The position numbers and the translations under genes were made by a program. The notes beneath the pieces were generated by a model. It saw only the letters and a program-made list of their open reading frames with translations. It ran no database searches and was not told the DNA's origin. This document shows, one piece after another, positions 41,870-50,838 of a DNA stretch of 64,000 nt. The stretch spans positions 1-64,000 of the forward strand of contig JAVYQP010000001.1 of assembly GCA_038731605.1 (NCBI GenBank), given 5' to 3'. The stretch's first letter is position 1; every line of letters starts with the position of its first letter. The DNA is from WYZ-LMO2 sp038731605. Its GTDB lineage: Archaea; Halobacteriota; Archaeoglobi; Archaeoglobales; Archaeoglobaceae.

Positions 41870-44431
41870 ATGATATTCAAAGCTAAGCCATACAGCGACG
41901 ACGAGATCTTAGCAACGATGCACCCATTGCTCAGGGAGTGGTTTCTATCGAAGTTCTCAACCTTTACCCCACCGCAAAGATACGCAATCGTCGAGTCTGC
42001 GAAGGGGAACAACGTTCTCGTAACCTCGCCGACTGGTAGCGGGAAAACGCTTGCGGCGTTCATGACTGCGTTGAGCATGTTGATCGAGAAAGCAGAAAAG
42101 AACGAGTTGAGCGATGAAGTTTACGTAGTTTACGTTTCTCCGCTGAAGGCGCTGAACAACGACATAAGGAAAAATCTTGAAGAGCCTTTGAGCGAAATCT
42201 ACGAGATTGCGGAGAAGAAGGGAATAGATCTGCAGGAGATAAGGATCGGTGTGAGGACTGGCGACACAGATGCGAGCGAGAGGCAAAGGCAAACGAGGAA
42301 GCCTCCGCACATACTCATAACGACACCAGAAACTCTCTCCATAGTTCTCTGCTCCCCCAAGTTCTCAAAGAGCCTTAGAAATGTGCGATTCCTCATCGTC
42401 GACGAGATCCATGCGGTGGCTGAGAACAAGCGTGGGACGCACTTGGCGCTTTCAATGGAAAGACTGCAAAGGATCCAGCTCGGGAAAATGGTTCGCATTG
42501 GTTTATCTGCGACGATCTCGCCTTTAGAGGAGGTGGCGAAGTTCTTGGTCGGTAGGGAGTTCGGAGTTGAAAGGGATTGCCTCGTCGCAGACGTGAGCTT
42601 CGAGAAGAAGACGGACATAAAGGTCATTTCTCCAATAAACGACTTTTTCAGTTTAACCGCAGAGGAGATGAGCGAGAAGCTTTACGAAACGATTGCTGAG
42701 CTCGTTAAAAAATCGAGAACTACGCTTATATTCACGAACACGAGGAGCGCAACCGAAAGGGTTGTTTACTACTTGAAGAAGAGGCTGAAGGACGAGGAAA
42801 TAAAGGCGCACCACAGCTCTCTGTCGAAGGAAGTCCGCTTGGAGGTTGAGAACGAGCTAAAGGAGGGGAAGCTGAAGTGCGTTGTCTCGTCGACAAGCTT
42901 GGAGCTTGGGATCGACATCGGTTACATCGACCTCGTTATCCTTTTGGGCTCTCCCAAGAGCATAAGCAGAGCACTGCAAAGGATTGGGCGAAGCGGACAT
43001 AAGTTGCACGAGGTCTCGGTTGGTAGAATAATAGTGCTCGACCCCGACGATCTCGTTGAATGCGTAGTTTTGGCGAAAGAGGCGATGGAAAGAAACCTCG
43101 ACAGAATAAGGATTCCAGAGAACTGCCTTGATGTGCTTTGCCAGCACGTCGTTGGGATGGCTGTGGAAAAGAAGTGGAGCGTCGAAGAAGCTCTCAGCGT
43201 TGTAAGAAACGCCTATCCATACAGAAACCTGAGCAGAGAAGACTTTATTTCGGTTCTCCGTTACCTTTCCGGCGAGTTCTCTGAACTCGAGAGAAAGAAC
43301 GTTTACGCAAAGATCTGGTTCGACGAAAGGGAGAAGGTTTTTGGGAGGAAAAGGAAGGCGAGACCGATTTACTACCTAAACGTGGGAACGATTCCCGAAG
43401 AGGTTGCGATAAACGTTGTGACGAAGGAGGGGAAGATGGTTGGGAAGGTCGAGGAGGAGTTCGCTGAACGCCTTGTCGTCGGCGACGTTTTCGTTTTGGC
43501 TGGGAGAACCTTCAGATTCCTTAAGTCGAAGGGGATGAACATAATCGTTGAAGAGGTCGAAGGCGAGAAGCCAACGGTGCCGAGTTGGTTCAGCGAGCAG
43601 TTGCCCTTGAGCTACGATTTGGCTCTGCGAATCCAGAAGTTCAGGAGAGAAGTTGAGGAAAGGCTTGAGAACGCAGTTGAGTGGCTTGTCGAGAACTACA
43701 AGATAGACGAGAGTGCTGCGAGGGCTATTTACAGATACTTCGTTGAGCAGAAGCTCTTCAGCGAGATCCCGAACGATAAGAAAATCGTCGTCGAGAAGTT
43801 CGAGAGCGATAAGAACTACTACTTCTTCCACACGCTCGTTGGAAGGAAGGCGAACAACGCAATCTCGAGAGTCTTCGCTTATCGAGTCGGACTTATGAAG
43901 GATTGCAACGTGCAGATCGTCTTCAACGACAACGGATTCGCTCTAATTCTCCCGAACTACAAGTTCTTGAACGACGTCGAGATTGAAACGCTTTTCACAA
44001 TTCCGAACTTCGAGGAGCACTTGAAGAAAGCCTTGGATCACACGGAGCTTTTGAGGCGGAGGTTTAGGCACGTCGCAGTTCGAAGCTTGATGATACTGCG
44101 GAACTACCTCGGGAGAGAGAAGAGCGTCTGGAAACAGCAACTCAACGCAGATGCAATCCTTAGCTTCTTGAAGCGCTACTACCCAGACTTTCCCGTTCTG
44201 CGAGAGACTTACAGGGAAATAATGGAGGACTCTATGGACATAGGCAATGCCCTGGACTTCCTTTCAAAGGTTGGGAAGGAGATCGAAGTAAAGGTCGTTC
44301 GAGTCCCCTATCCGAGCCCATTCGCCTTCAACCTCTTCGTCCTCGGTGAAGAAGACGTTGTGTTGATGGAGGACAAGCGCAGGATTTTGAAGGAACTGCA
44401 CGAGAAAGTTATGAGTGTGATTCGTGGCTAA
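41870..44431 (+). CDS. Lhr-type superfamily 2 ATP-dependent helicase
   Basis: An 853-residue DEAD/DEAH-like helicase. The Q-type motif (TPPQRYAIVES), motif I TSPTGSGKTLAAFM, motif II VDEIHAV, motif III GLSATI, motif V STSLELGIDIGYIDLV and motif VI QRIGRSGH are complete. A long C-terminal half includes helical and Lhr-core-like segments. It is expected to unwind DNA or RNA-DNA hybrids. It ends at 44431, where the decayed toxin-antitoxin region begins. Confidence 0.9.
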   Translation: MIFKAKPYSDDEILATMHPLLREWFLSKFSTFTPPQRYAIVESAKGNNVLVTSPTGSGKTLAAFMTALSMLIEKAEKNELSDEVYVVYVSPLKALNNDIRKNLEEPLSEIYEIAEKKGIDLQEIRIGVRTGDTDASERQRQTRKPPHILITTPETLSIVLCSPKFSKSLRNVRFLIVDEIHAVAENKRGTHLALSMERLQRIQLGKMVRIGLSATISPLEEVAKFLVGREFGVERDCLVADVSFEKKTDIKVISPINDFFSLTAEEMSEKLYETIAELVKKSRTTLIFTNTRSATERVVYYLKKRLKDEEIKAHHSSLSKEVRLEVENELKEGKLKCVVSSTSLELGIDIGYIDLVILLGSPKSISRALQRIGRSGHKLHEVSVGRIIVLDPDDLVECVVLAKEAMERNLDRIRIPENCLDVLCQHVVGMAVEKKWSVEEALSVVRNAYPYRNLSREDFISVLRYLSGEFSELERKNVYAKIWFDEREKVFGRKRKARPIYYLNVGTIPEEVAINVVTKEGKMVGKVEEEFAERLVVGDVFVLAGRTFRFLKSKGMNIIVEEVEGEKPTVPSWFSEQLPLSYDLALRIQKFRREVEERLENAVEWLVENYKIDESAARAIYRYFVEQKLFSEIPNDKKIVVEKFESDKNYYFFHTLVGRKANNAISRVFAYRVGLMKDCNVQIVFNDNGFALILPNYKFLNDVEIETLFTIPNFEEHLKKALDHTELLRRRFRHVAVRSLMILRNYLGREKSVWKQQLNADAILSFLKRYYPDFPVLRETYREIMEDSMDIGNALDFLSKVGKEIEVKVVRVPYPSPFAFNLFVLGEEDVVLMEDKRRILKELHEKVMSVIRG

Positions 44432-44558
44432 TCTGACCATAAAAATGGGTTCATTGCTCCGGAGAGATCCTTGGAAAGGCTAATCGAAGCAACGAATTGT
44501 GTTTTTGTTAGATTCGAGAAGACGTTTTGAACAAAACAAGAATTGACGACCAATTGGC

Positions 44559-44880
44559 TTGAGTTCTTCGAGCTTTGGGACGACGAAACCTCGAGTCATA
44601 GGAAAACTCGAAGTTTTGAGGTGTCGAAAAAGTGCTCAAGACATCAAGGATCGATTTCCAGAAATCCTTTTCGGCTCTTACGCAAGAGTAGCATGGATGA
44701 GGAGAGAAACATTGACTTCGTTGCGATCAAAGAGACTAAAAAGATCTTTGGAAAGGCTGATTGAAATTGCGAAGCTCGTGGACAACGACTTGAAGGTTGA
44801 TGTGTCGTTTACACGCCTGAGGAATTCGAGAGGATAGGTGTAAAATCCTTATAGAGATTATAGAAGAGTTCTGAAAGGCG
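44559..44880 (+). pseudogene. decayed MNT nucleotidyltransferase (HEPN/MNT antitoxin type)
   Basis: Fragments of a minimal nucleotidyltransferase are spread across reading frames. IKDRFPEILFGSYAR in one frame (TTG 44559 onward) holds the GSYAR motif. MDEERNIDFVAIKETKKI in another holds the DxD-like core (NIDF). LERLIEIAKLVDNDLKVDVSF returns to the first frame, then YTPEEFERIGVKS in a third. At least three frameshifts and several stops break it, so it is not functional. It is paired with a HEPN remnant that follows. Confidence 0.6.
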
Positions 44881-44899
44881 GGAAAGTCGTGTTTGAAAA

Positions 44900-45160
44900 T
44901 GGTGAGAGATGAGCTGATAAAGAGGCGTTGAGGTGCTTGGTCAAGCTGAGCACAACCTTGAAGTTGCCGAGAGCTTGCTTTATGGCAGAGCAAGCGCAGT
45001 TAGCGTTGTAATCATTCTTAATCTACCGCAAAAACATTGGAGCGCTTTGGTCAAAGAGCTTGCAGGGATTTGCTCGTTAGGACAAGGAATTCGAGGAACT
45101 CGTCGAACTCGGAAAAATACTCGACAGCGTCACACCAACGAAAAAAGAGGGTTTAGAATT
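44900..45160 (+). pseudogene. decayed HEPN-domain protein
   Basis: The sequence directly after the MNT fragments reads MVRDELIKRR then a stop, followed in another frame by LGQAEHNLEVAESLLYGR, and later EFEELVELGKILDSVTPT. These are typical of HEPN domains, where the last motif usually continues into an R-x-P or Y-P region. Frameshifts and stops interrupt it. It forms the usual toxin side of a HEPN/MNT pair. Confidence 0.5.
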
Positions 45161-45166
45161 TTTGAT

Positions 45167-45421
45167 TTAGTCAAGTCTTTCAACCCTAAAAGTCACAGTG
45201 TTCTTTGGATCTGGGCATTGCAGTTTTTCAACGAGGTTTATCCAGTCTTCTTTTGGCGTCTCTCGATAGGCTGCAGTCAGGTATGGGATCAGGGCTGAGA
45301 ATGCGTAGATGCATATTCTGCCTTCGATCACCGGATCCTCGACCACGATTTCATCGCCAATCTTGTAGTTCGCATAGCAAGTCCCCTTCACGTCTTCGAC
45401 TACGATTTTTAACTTCTTCAT
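45167..45421 (-). CDS. TIGR04076-like small protein
   Basis: An intact 84-residue protein with KIVVEDVKGTCYANYKIGDEI and a C-terminal strand VTFRVERL, resembling the TIGR04076 family of small archaeal/bacterial proteins of unknown role with a conserved GTCxAxxKxGD block. An AT-rich promoter-like element (TTAAATTTTGG) lies 20-30 bases upstream on the minus strand. It is the only intact gene in a stretch of toxin-antitoxin remnants. Confidence 0.72.
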   Translation of the reverse strand: MKKLKIVVEDVKGTCYANYKIGDEIVVEDPVIEGRICIYAFSALIPYLTAAYRETPKEDWINLVEKLQCPDPKNTVTFRVERLD

Positions 45422-45549
45422 GGTCTTCGTTAAGCGTCCAAAATTTAAGATTTTTCGTGATTAAACCCGAGTGTTTAATTCTTCCCTGACGCTTCATGCC
45501 CCAAAACTGAGTTTCCAGAAGCTCTTTTATCCATGTAGAACTCTTTTCA

Positions 45550-45654
45550 TCACCTAAGGCAGTCGTTGACGTCGATCTTCATCTCCTTCTGCTTCTCTGT
45601 CAATTCGTGCCTCGGCTTGGCGTAGATAAACACGTTCGCATCGAGAAACCTCAT
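45550..45654 (-). pseudogene. truncated VapC-like PIN toxin
   Basis: The frame starts MRFLDANVFIYAKPRHEL, a PIN-domain N-terminus with its first catalytic aspartate, and stops after 34 residues (NDCLR). No full-length PIN domain follows in any frame. The ATG overlaps the stop of the upstream antitoxin fragment (ATGA), as in intact vapBC pairs. Confidence 0.6.
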
Positions 45655-45875
45655 AGCCTGTAAAAGCTCTTCTCGAACTCCTCCCACTCCTCGATGTTCA
45701 TTCCAAGGTCAGCGCAATCGAAGAATTTCGTAAGATCCACCTTCTTCTTCGGCACTATCTTCAAATATCCCTTCCCCTCCTTAAGCTCCTCGGCTCTTCA
45801 ATCAGAGGGTAAAACGATCCTTGCCTATCGTTTTTCCGTTCCGACTCTTGCATCGACTTCTACGATGCTTAATCC
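45651..45875 (-). pseudogene. VapB/AbrB-like antitoxin with in-frame stops
   Basis: One frame reads VEVDARVGTEKR, stop, ARIVLPSD, stop, RAEELKEGKGYLKIVPKKKV, then DLTKFFDCADLGMNIEEWEEFEKSFYRL and a stop that overlaps vapC. The order DARxxx-IVLPSD-EELxxGxGYLKI is that of AbrB-type antitoxins. Two in-frame stops show decay. The C-terminal toxin-binding tail is still well preserved. Confidence 0.55.
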
Positions 45876-46071
45876 TTTATCACAACGAAGAAGACTGATA
45901 ATGCTCACGACAACTTTTTACAAGAGCTCCAAGGACTTCGAGGGTCGTGGATCAAGTTTTTCATCGCAAGTAAACTTGAACAGATCAAGCAGGAATTGGA
46001 GATACAAAGGCGAATATTCGCAAAAAGTCGAACGTCATTTCTGCTTTTGTCGAAAAAGGTTTGAGAAAAGC

Positions 46072-46079
46072 TTATATAC
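46072..46079 (+). promoter_or_regulatory. TATA box of the S-layer gene
   Basis: TTATATAC at 46072-46079 predicts transcription start near 46097-46102, exactly where the hairpin at 46100 begins. The mRNA would then open with a stem-loop. Confidence 0.6.
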
Positions 46080-46099
46080 AAGAACTATCACTAATTTTT

Positions 46100-46133
46100 G
46101 GCGGCGGGATAGCCAAAGCTATATCCCGTCGCC
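46100..46133 (+). promoter_or_regulatory. strong stem-loop at the 5' end of the S-layer mRNA
   Basis: GGCGGCGGGATA pairs with TATCCCGTCGCC (12 base pairs, one G-T) around the 10-base loop GCCAAAGCTA. It sits 21-30 bases after the TATA box and 56 bases before the S-layer ATG. A 5'-terminal GC-rich stem is a known way to lengthen the life of a highly expressed mRNA; regulation of translation is another possibility. Confidence 0.65.
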
Positions 46134-46189
46134 CAATCGCAGAACTTAAATAGTTGAAGGGGAACGAAATGCGGAAGGAGGTTGAGAGA

Positions 46190-48964
46190 ATGAAAAAGTA
46201 TGGATTGTTAGGTTTAGTGCTGGCAGTGATGTTAGCGATGGTAGCGACTCCAGCAATGGCTCAGCCGACACTAAACAAGGGACCAGTGTCTTACGCACCT
46301 TTGAAGATTCTTTCAATGGAGCTTTCGGATAGTAAAGTGACTTATGGTGGGACTATAACGCTCTCAGTAACATGGGATAAGCTAGACCAAAGCCTCTACG
46401 GCACAAGATACATAGTGGTCGTCGACTGGTATAAGTATAACCAGGATATTAAGAACACAACTACAGGTACGATTGACACGGCGAAGATTTTCAGCTCCGA
46501 TTATAATAAATGGAGCAAAGCATTACCAGAAGATGGAGGTTCTGAGAGCTACTCGATAGCTACATCAGACAAACTCCTACCGGGATACTACGTAGTTGTC
46601 GTATTCAACAGCTCGGAATACTTCAACGACTCACTCGTGTTCCAAGTCGAGAGTGTAACTGGTAAGCCAACAGTTAGCATAGCTGTTGAGCCGGTTTACG
46701 CCTCTCTTGGAGATGCGGTGAAGCTAACTTTCAGCGGAAAGGCGCCCACACCGATGAACGTCACAGTCTTGCTGACCGGCTGGTCTTATGGTGGAAATCA
46801 GGTAGCATTTGGAGCAGACTTCCTTAATTGCAGATGGGTGCCATTGAACGTGACTCTGTATCCAGGAACATGGATGTATCGAACTACCTCTGTGGATGAA
46901 AAGGTTTGTAATGAAGCATTCAAGTACTTCCCATTGAATGGATCAGTCCTCATAACTAACCAAACGCTCGGAACCTTGGTTGCAAAGATCGTAATGGGCG
47001 AACAACCATTCTATGTAACAACTGACCCAACGAGAGCAGAGGCAACAGCTGGTTTCATTCTCCAGAAACCAGCGATCACGAGCTTGAGTGTTCCAGCACA
47101 GCACGTTAAGGGACAAGACATAGTCATCTCTGGCACAACGAACATTGCGGAGACTGGTAGTAAATACGATGTTGGTGCTCCAAACATAGTTTATGTAAAC
47201 ATCACCGACATAAACGATAATCTCGTAGGCTCGTATTACTCGTATGTAGCCAAGGACAGGACCTTCACCGTGAAGATCGACTACTTTGGAACAAGAGCAC
47301 CACCTGGAGGTTTAACTACTGGCTACTACAAGGTCAAAGTGAAGGCTGTGACCGACACCAACTTCGCTTCAGATGAAGAAATCAAAGTGTTTGAGCTCGT
47401 TAAGGGAGTTGTGAAGATATCTGCCGACAAAATGAGTGTCATGAGGGGAGACAAAGTTAAGTTCACCATCACTACGAACTTCAAGGTTGGAAGCAACGTT
47501 ACCTTCGTAATAGAAGATGCTAGGATTATTGGTCAGACTGGAAGAATTTCTGAGACCTTGATTGTCGATGCAAGAGGGCAGGCAATTAAAGAGATAACTG
47601 TGGCGCAGAACGCACCGCTGACGGACTACAAGTTCACAGTTAAGAAAGAAGATCTCGGACTTAGCGACGAGATAACGATCAGCGTTGTGAAGCAGACGAT
47701 CGACGTCTCAGCCGATAAGACTGCGGTAGCAAGAGGGGCGAGCGTAAGGATAACCGGAACGACTGCACAGAACCAGCAAGTTTACATCTACGCAAGTGAG
47801 AGAGACATCTTTGAGTTGTCTGAAACTCCTGTTATAGAAGTCCCATCAGAGACCGAATTCAATGCATCCAATTACACAACTGCGAGCATAATGGCGGACT
47901 CGAATGGAAAGCTTGACTTCAAGCTTAAAGTTAAGACGACCGCAGATCCTGGTAACTACTACCTATACTTCTTCGCACCTGCCAATGCGCCAATTATAAA
48001 CAGGGCAAGCGATGCACAGAGAATGATCGCTGTAACTGTGACGGATCCGAGAATTGTAAAGATCGAAGTTCCAAGCAAGATCCCATACCAAGGAAAGGCT
48101 GAGATAACGATCGTCACAGAGCCGGGGAAGGGAGACGACGTCAACGTCGCAATTGACTGGGTGCTCGAAGGAATGAACATCAAAGCGAGACCAGGAGACT
48201 TCGCTGGTCTTGGACCATCCCCATTCCCAACCGACTCCGCTAACACAGTCAAGTTCAAACTCGACCTTTCAAAATACAAAGGTGGCGAGAAGCAGTTAGA
48301 GCCCGGAGTCTACGTGCTTACCGTTAAACTATACTTAGAAGGTGAAGAGGTAGACAGTGCAAGAACGCAGAAGCTCGTGGAAATTGTTGCACAGAAGCTC
48401 GATGTAACCATTGAGCCAGAGCCAATAGTGGTCGGAGACACGATGAAGGTCACACTTACAACGAACAGGGAGCAGGCTGGATACGACAACATCTGGGTCA
48501 CACTCGTGGGACCCAACTACAAAGCGGTCCAGCAGGCCGTGCTTGACAGCACTGGAAAGGGAGTTGTGAGCTTTGAAACCTTGGGACTTGCTCCGGGAAC
48601 ATATAAGCTCTACGTCAGAGACACCGCTGGAACGATTGATCAAATCGCCGTTACGAAGCTCGTAGAGGACCTCTACTCATTAGATCCAGCAGACACTTCT
48701 GCGGTGCTTTACAAGGCAGACGACGACATCCTCGTGATCAGAACCGTCGAACTGCTGAAGGAGAAGCCAACCCCAACCCCAACGCCAACACCAACCACAC
48801 CAGCTCCGACAACACCAGCGCCAACGACGCCAACGCCAACACCAACCACACCGCCGCCAACGCCAACACCAACGCCAACTCCAAAGCCGACGCCTGGCTT
48901 CGAAGCAATCTTCGCAATCGCGGGACTGCTTGCGATTGCATACTTGCTGAGGAGAAGACAGTAA
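46190..48964 (+). CDS. S-layer surface glycoprotein with PGF-CTERM sorting signal
   Basis: A 924-residue exported protein with a signal peptide (MKKYGLLGLVLAVMLAMVATPAMA). Repeated beta-sandwich domains share a xISADKxxVxRGDxVKFxITT theme (about 420, 515, 765). A Thr/Pro-rich stalk of TPTPTP/TTPAP repeats leads to a C-terminal PGFEAIFAIAGLLAIAYLLRRRQ-type signal (PGF, helix, RRR). PGF-CTERM proteins are processed by archaeosortase and carry O-glycan stalks. The ATG at 46190 follows GGAGGTTGA; the TTG at 46154 and ATG at 46169 are rejected because they would extend the signal peptide. It is probably the main S-layer protein. Confidence 0.88.
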   Translation: MKKYGLLGLVLAVMLAMVATPAMAQPTLNKGPVSYAPLKILSMELSDSKVTYGGTITLSVTWDKLDQSLYGTRYIVVVDWYKYNQDIKNTTTGTIDTAKIFSSDYNKWSKALPEDGGSESYSIATSDKLLPGYYVVVVFNSSEYFNDSLVFQVESVTGKPTVSIAVEPVYASLGDAVKLTFSGKAPTPMNVTVLLTGWSYGGNQVAFGADFLNCRWVPLNVTLYPGTWMYRTTSVDEKVCNEAFKYFPLNGSVLITNQTLGTLVAKIVMGEQPFYVTTDPTRAEATAGFILQKPAITSLSVPAQHVKGQDIVISGTTNIAETGSKYDVGAPNIVYVNITDINDNLVGSYYSYVAKDRTFTVKIDYFGTRAPPGGLTTGYYKVKVKAVTDTNFASDEEIKVFELVKGVVKISADKMSVMRGDKVKFTITTNFKVGSNVTFVIEDARIIGQTGRISETLIVDARGQAIKEITVAQNAPLTDYKFTVKKEDLGLSDEITISVVKQTIDVSADKTAVARGASVRITGTTAQNQQVYIYASERDIFELSETPVIEVPSETEFNASNYTTASIMADSNGKLDFKLKVKTTADPGNYYLYFFAPANAPIINRASDAQRMIAVTVTDPRIVKIEVPSKIPYQGKAEITIVTEPGKGDDVNVAIDWVLEGMNIKARPGDFAGLGPSPFPTDSANTVKFKLDLSKYKGGEKQLEPGVYVLTVKLYLEGEEVDSARTQKLVEIVAQKLDVTIEPEPIVVGDTMKVTLTTNREQAGYDNIWVTLVGPNYKAVQQAVLDSTGKGVVSFETLGLAPGTYKLYVRDTAGTIDQIAVTKLVEDLYSLDPADTSAVLYKADDDILVIRTVELLKEKPTPTPTPTPTTPAPTTPAPTTPTPTPTTPPPTPTPTPTPKPTPGFEAIFAIAGLLAIAYLLRRRQ

Positions 48965-48972
48965 AACCCCAA

Positions 48973-48989
48973 TTTTTTCCTAATTTTTT
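48973..48989 (+). terminator. T-tract terminator after the S-layer gene
   Basis: Two runs of six T (48973-48978 and 48984-48989) directly follow the stop. Oligo-T tracts are the usual archaeal terminator. Confidence 0.5.
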
Positions 48990-49073
48990 AACTCGTTTAG
49001 AGCCCGAATCTTTTTATAACGTTACGATTCCTTTCAAAGGAGTGTTCTAAAATCCTCGGTCTCAAATCGAATC

Positions 49074-49706
49074 TCAAGAATCCTCCGGCTCCTCCTCAAG
49101 ATCCTTCAGCAATTCCCTTTGCAACTTAGCGAATCTTCTTTTTAAGTCAAGGATTTCTTTATCAATTCCTCGGATCTCGTAGAGCATATCCAAAAGTTCT
49201 TGATCGCTCGGTTTAACTATCCTTATCTTTTTTCCCTCGGGATACCTTTTCACGAGCTCAGCGACATCTAAGTCTTCAAAGAAGTGTCTATCCGCTGTCA
49301 CAAGGAAAACAGAGTCTTCCCAGTGGGAAGCGGCGAAAGCGACTCTAAGAACTTCTACGTCTTCTCCTTTCAAACCCATTCCACTTACATCGTATTTTTC
49401 GAGCCATACTCTCTCCAAGATGTGGATGTTGGTGCCGAGTGCTCGAAGTGCCTTGCACCTGCGGATAGAGGGACTTTTATAGCTCAAAAGAAAATTATAA
49501 AGCTTTGCCTGAAAACGGGGAAGCGGATGATGTTCTCTCAGTTTTGGATATACTACTGTTCGATAAGTCTTAAGCAACTGAATGGAAAAATAGACAGTTA
49601 GCTCAGGTCCAATGATACTCCCGATCTCTCTTATCGCCTCTTTATCCTCCTCCGACTTGTCCCCGCAAGGTATTACCGAACTCGGATCCAGCACTAAGCC
49701 GAACAT
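49074..49706 (-). CDS. PIN-like nuclease paired with an AAA ATPase
   Basis: A 210-residue protein from ATG 49706, eight bases after the ATPase gene and behind AGGTG. It begins FGLVLDPSSVIP with an early aspartate, and near 115-145 has EDVEVLRVAFAASHWEDSVFLVTADRHFFED, the spacing of the PIN-domain carboxylates (D/E about 116, 130-131, 139). The last 40 residues are a charged coiled coil. The PIN assignment is by pattern only and the acidic residues are not proven catalytic. Together with the ATPase it forms a compact two-gene cassette. Confidence 0.6.
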   Translation of the reverse strand: MFGLVLDPSSVIPCGDKSEEDKEAIREIGSIIGPELTVYFSIQLLKTYRTVVYPKLREHHPLPRFQAKLYNFLLSYKSPSIRRCKALRALGTNIHILERVWLEKYDVSGMGLKGEDVEVLRVAFAASHWEDSVFLVTADRHFFEDLDVAELVKRYPEGKKIRIVKPSDQELLDMLYEIRGIDKEILDLKRRFAKLQRELLKDLEEEPEDS

Positions 49707-49714
49707 CAAAACAC

Positions 49715-50749
49715 CTAAAAAAGCCTTGAAACAACTTCTTCCATATCCGGCCAACCTTCTAATGTTCCGTCCTCTAAGATCTTGATCTCAGAGAGCGTTG
49801 TCCAAGGATTCTCTTCGCTTCGCTTGAAGTAGTATATCTTTACATTCTTGGGTTTTAACCTACCATCCATTACGAGCTTTGCAATGGTTAGCAGTGGCAC
49901 GTCAGAATGAGTTGTTATAACCAGTGTGAGCTCCTTTTCCAAAGTTCTTTCTACGATCTTTTCTGTGAAATCTACAATTTTTAACGGATTTTTATGAATC
50001 TCTGGTTCCTCTATCACGACTAAGCTTTTTTTAGGAATCCGTCTCGTCATGGCATCGAATATCGTGAAGTCAAGCAGACCTGGCGGGGCCAAATTCGGTG
50101 GAAGTTCGAGACATATATATGGGTCTCTGGCGACGATATTCATGACGGCTGAGAGAACTGGTAGAAGAGTTATAACGTATGACCCTACTTCAGTAACCTC
50201 TCCCCTTATCGGACCTAGTTCAACACCTTGAGCCCTTAAATAATCCAGCATAAACAGTGGGAGAGGGGGAAGATTTGGTGGTTTGAAAAACTTCGTAAAG
50301 ATAAGAAGAGCCGCAGCATACAATGCTATTGTTTCCTTTTTTGTCGCCAGTTGTTCCAGCATCTCTCGAAAAGAAGTTATTAGCTGGAGGTATCCGATTC
50401 TAACGTAAGGTAGCAGATATTCGTCCTTCCAAGGTGACAGCGATGGTTTGATTATTTCAAGCTCACCATTTTTCGATTCCACTAACAGTTCCGACTCGCC
50501 GATTGTGACGGAAATCGGAAATCGTGGACTGTTTTCAAACCTCGCAACCCTATCGAAACTGCAGCCATATAGGTTTTCCAGAATTGATTTGGGATCCTCG
50601 CCTTTTGTTGCCAACTTGGATGCGAAATACAGAGCATATGCAAGGCTCGATTTTCCTGTCGAGTTTCCTCCTATGAATATGTTCAAATCGCTGAGCTCAA
50701 AGTTCACGTTCTTTATACATCGCCAGTTGACGACTTTTGAGTTTATCAT
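49715..50749 (-). CDS. AAA-type ATPase (OLD/RecF-like, AAA_15/21 family)
   Basis: A 344-residue SMC-like P-loop ATPase with Walker A GGNSTGKSSLAYAL (27-40), Walker B SLVVIEEPEIHKNP (about 242-255) and the switch histidine TTHSDVPLL (about 280-288). It is short and lacks a TOPRIM domain, so the nuclease is likely the separate downstream PIN-like gene. Similar ATPase plus nuclease pairs include PARIS and Septu. The gene stands next to tRNA-Glu, in an accessory region. A defence role is inferred. Confidence 0.78.
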   Translation of the reverse strand: MINSKVVNWRCIKNVNFELSDLNIFIGGNSTGKSSLAYALYFASKLATKGEDPKSILENLYGCSFDRVARFENSPRFPISVTIGESELLVESKNGELEIIKPSLSPWKDEYLLPYVRIGYLQLITSFREMLEQLATKKETIALYAAALLIFTKFFKPPNLPPLPLFMLDYLRAQGVELGPIRGEVTEVGSYVITLLPVLSAVMNIVARDPYICLELPPNLAPPGLLDFTIFDAMTRRIPKKSLVVIEEPEIHKNPLKIVDFTEKIVERTLEKELTLVITTHSDVPLLTIAKLVMDGRLKPKNVKIYYFKRSEENPWTTLSEIKILEDGTLEGWPDMEEVVSRLF

Positions 50750-50838
50750 TCCTTCTCAATGTAACTCAAACAGGCAAGAATATAAAAGTTTCTTTCCCAT
50801 ATTTCCTTGAAGGGCTTTAGAATTCGCCAAATTAAAAG

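Noticed and set aside
46154..46189. TTG-initiated extension of the S-layer protein
   Set aside because: It adds 12 charged residues before the signal peptide, and the best ribosome-binding site points to ATG 46190.
48770..48900. Repeat tract CCAACGCCAACACC
   Set aside because: It encodes the Thr/Pro stalk of the S-layer protein and needs no separate explanation; antisense frames there are low-complexity shadows.
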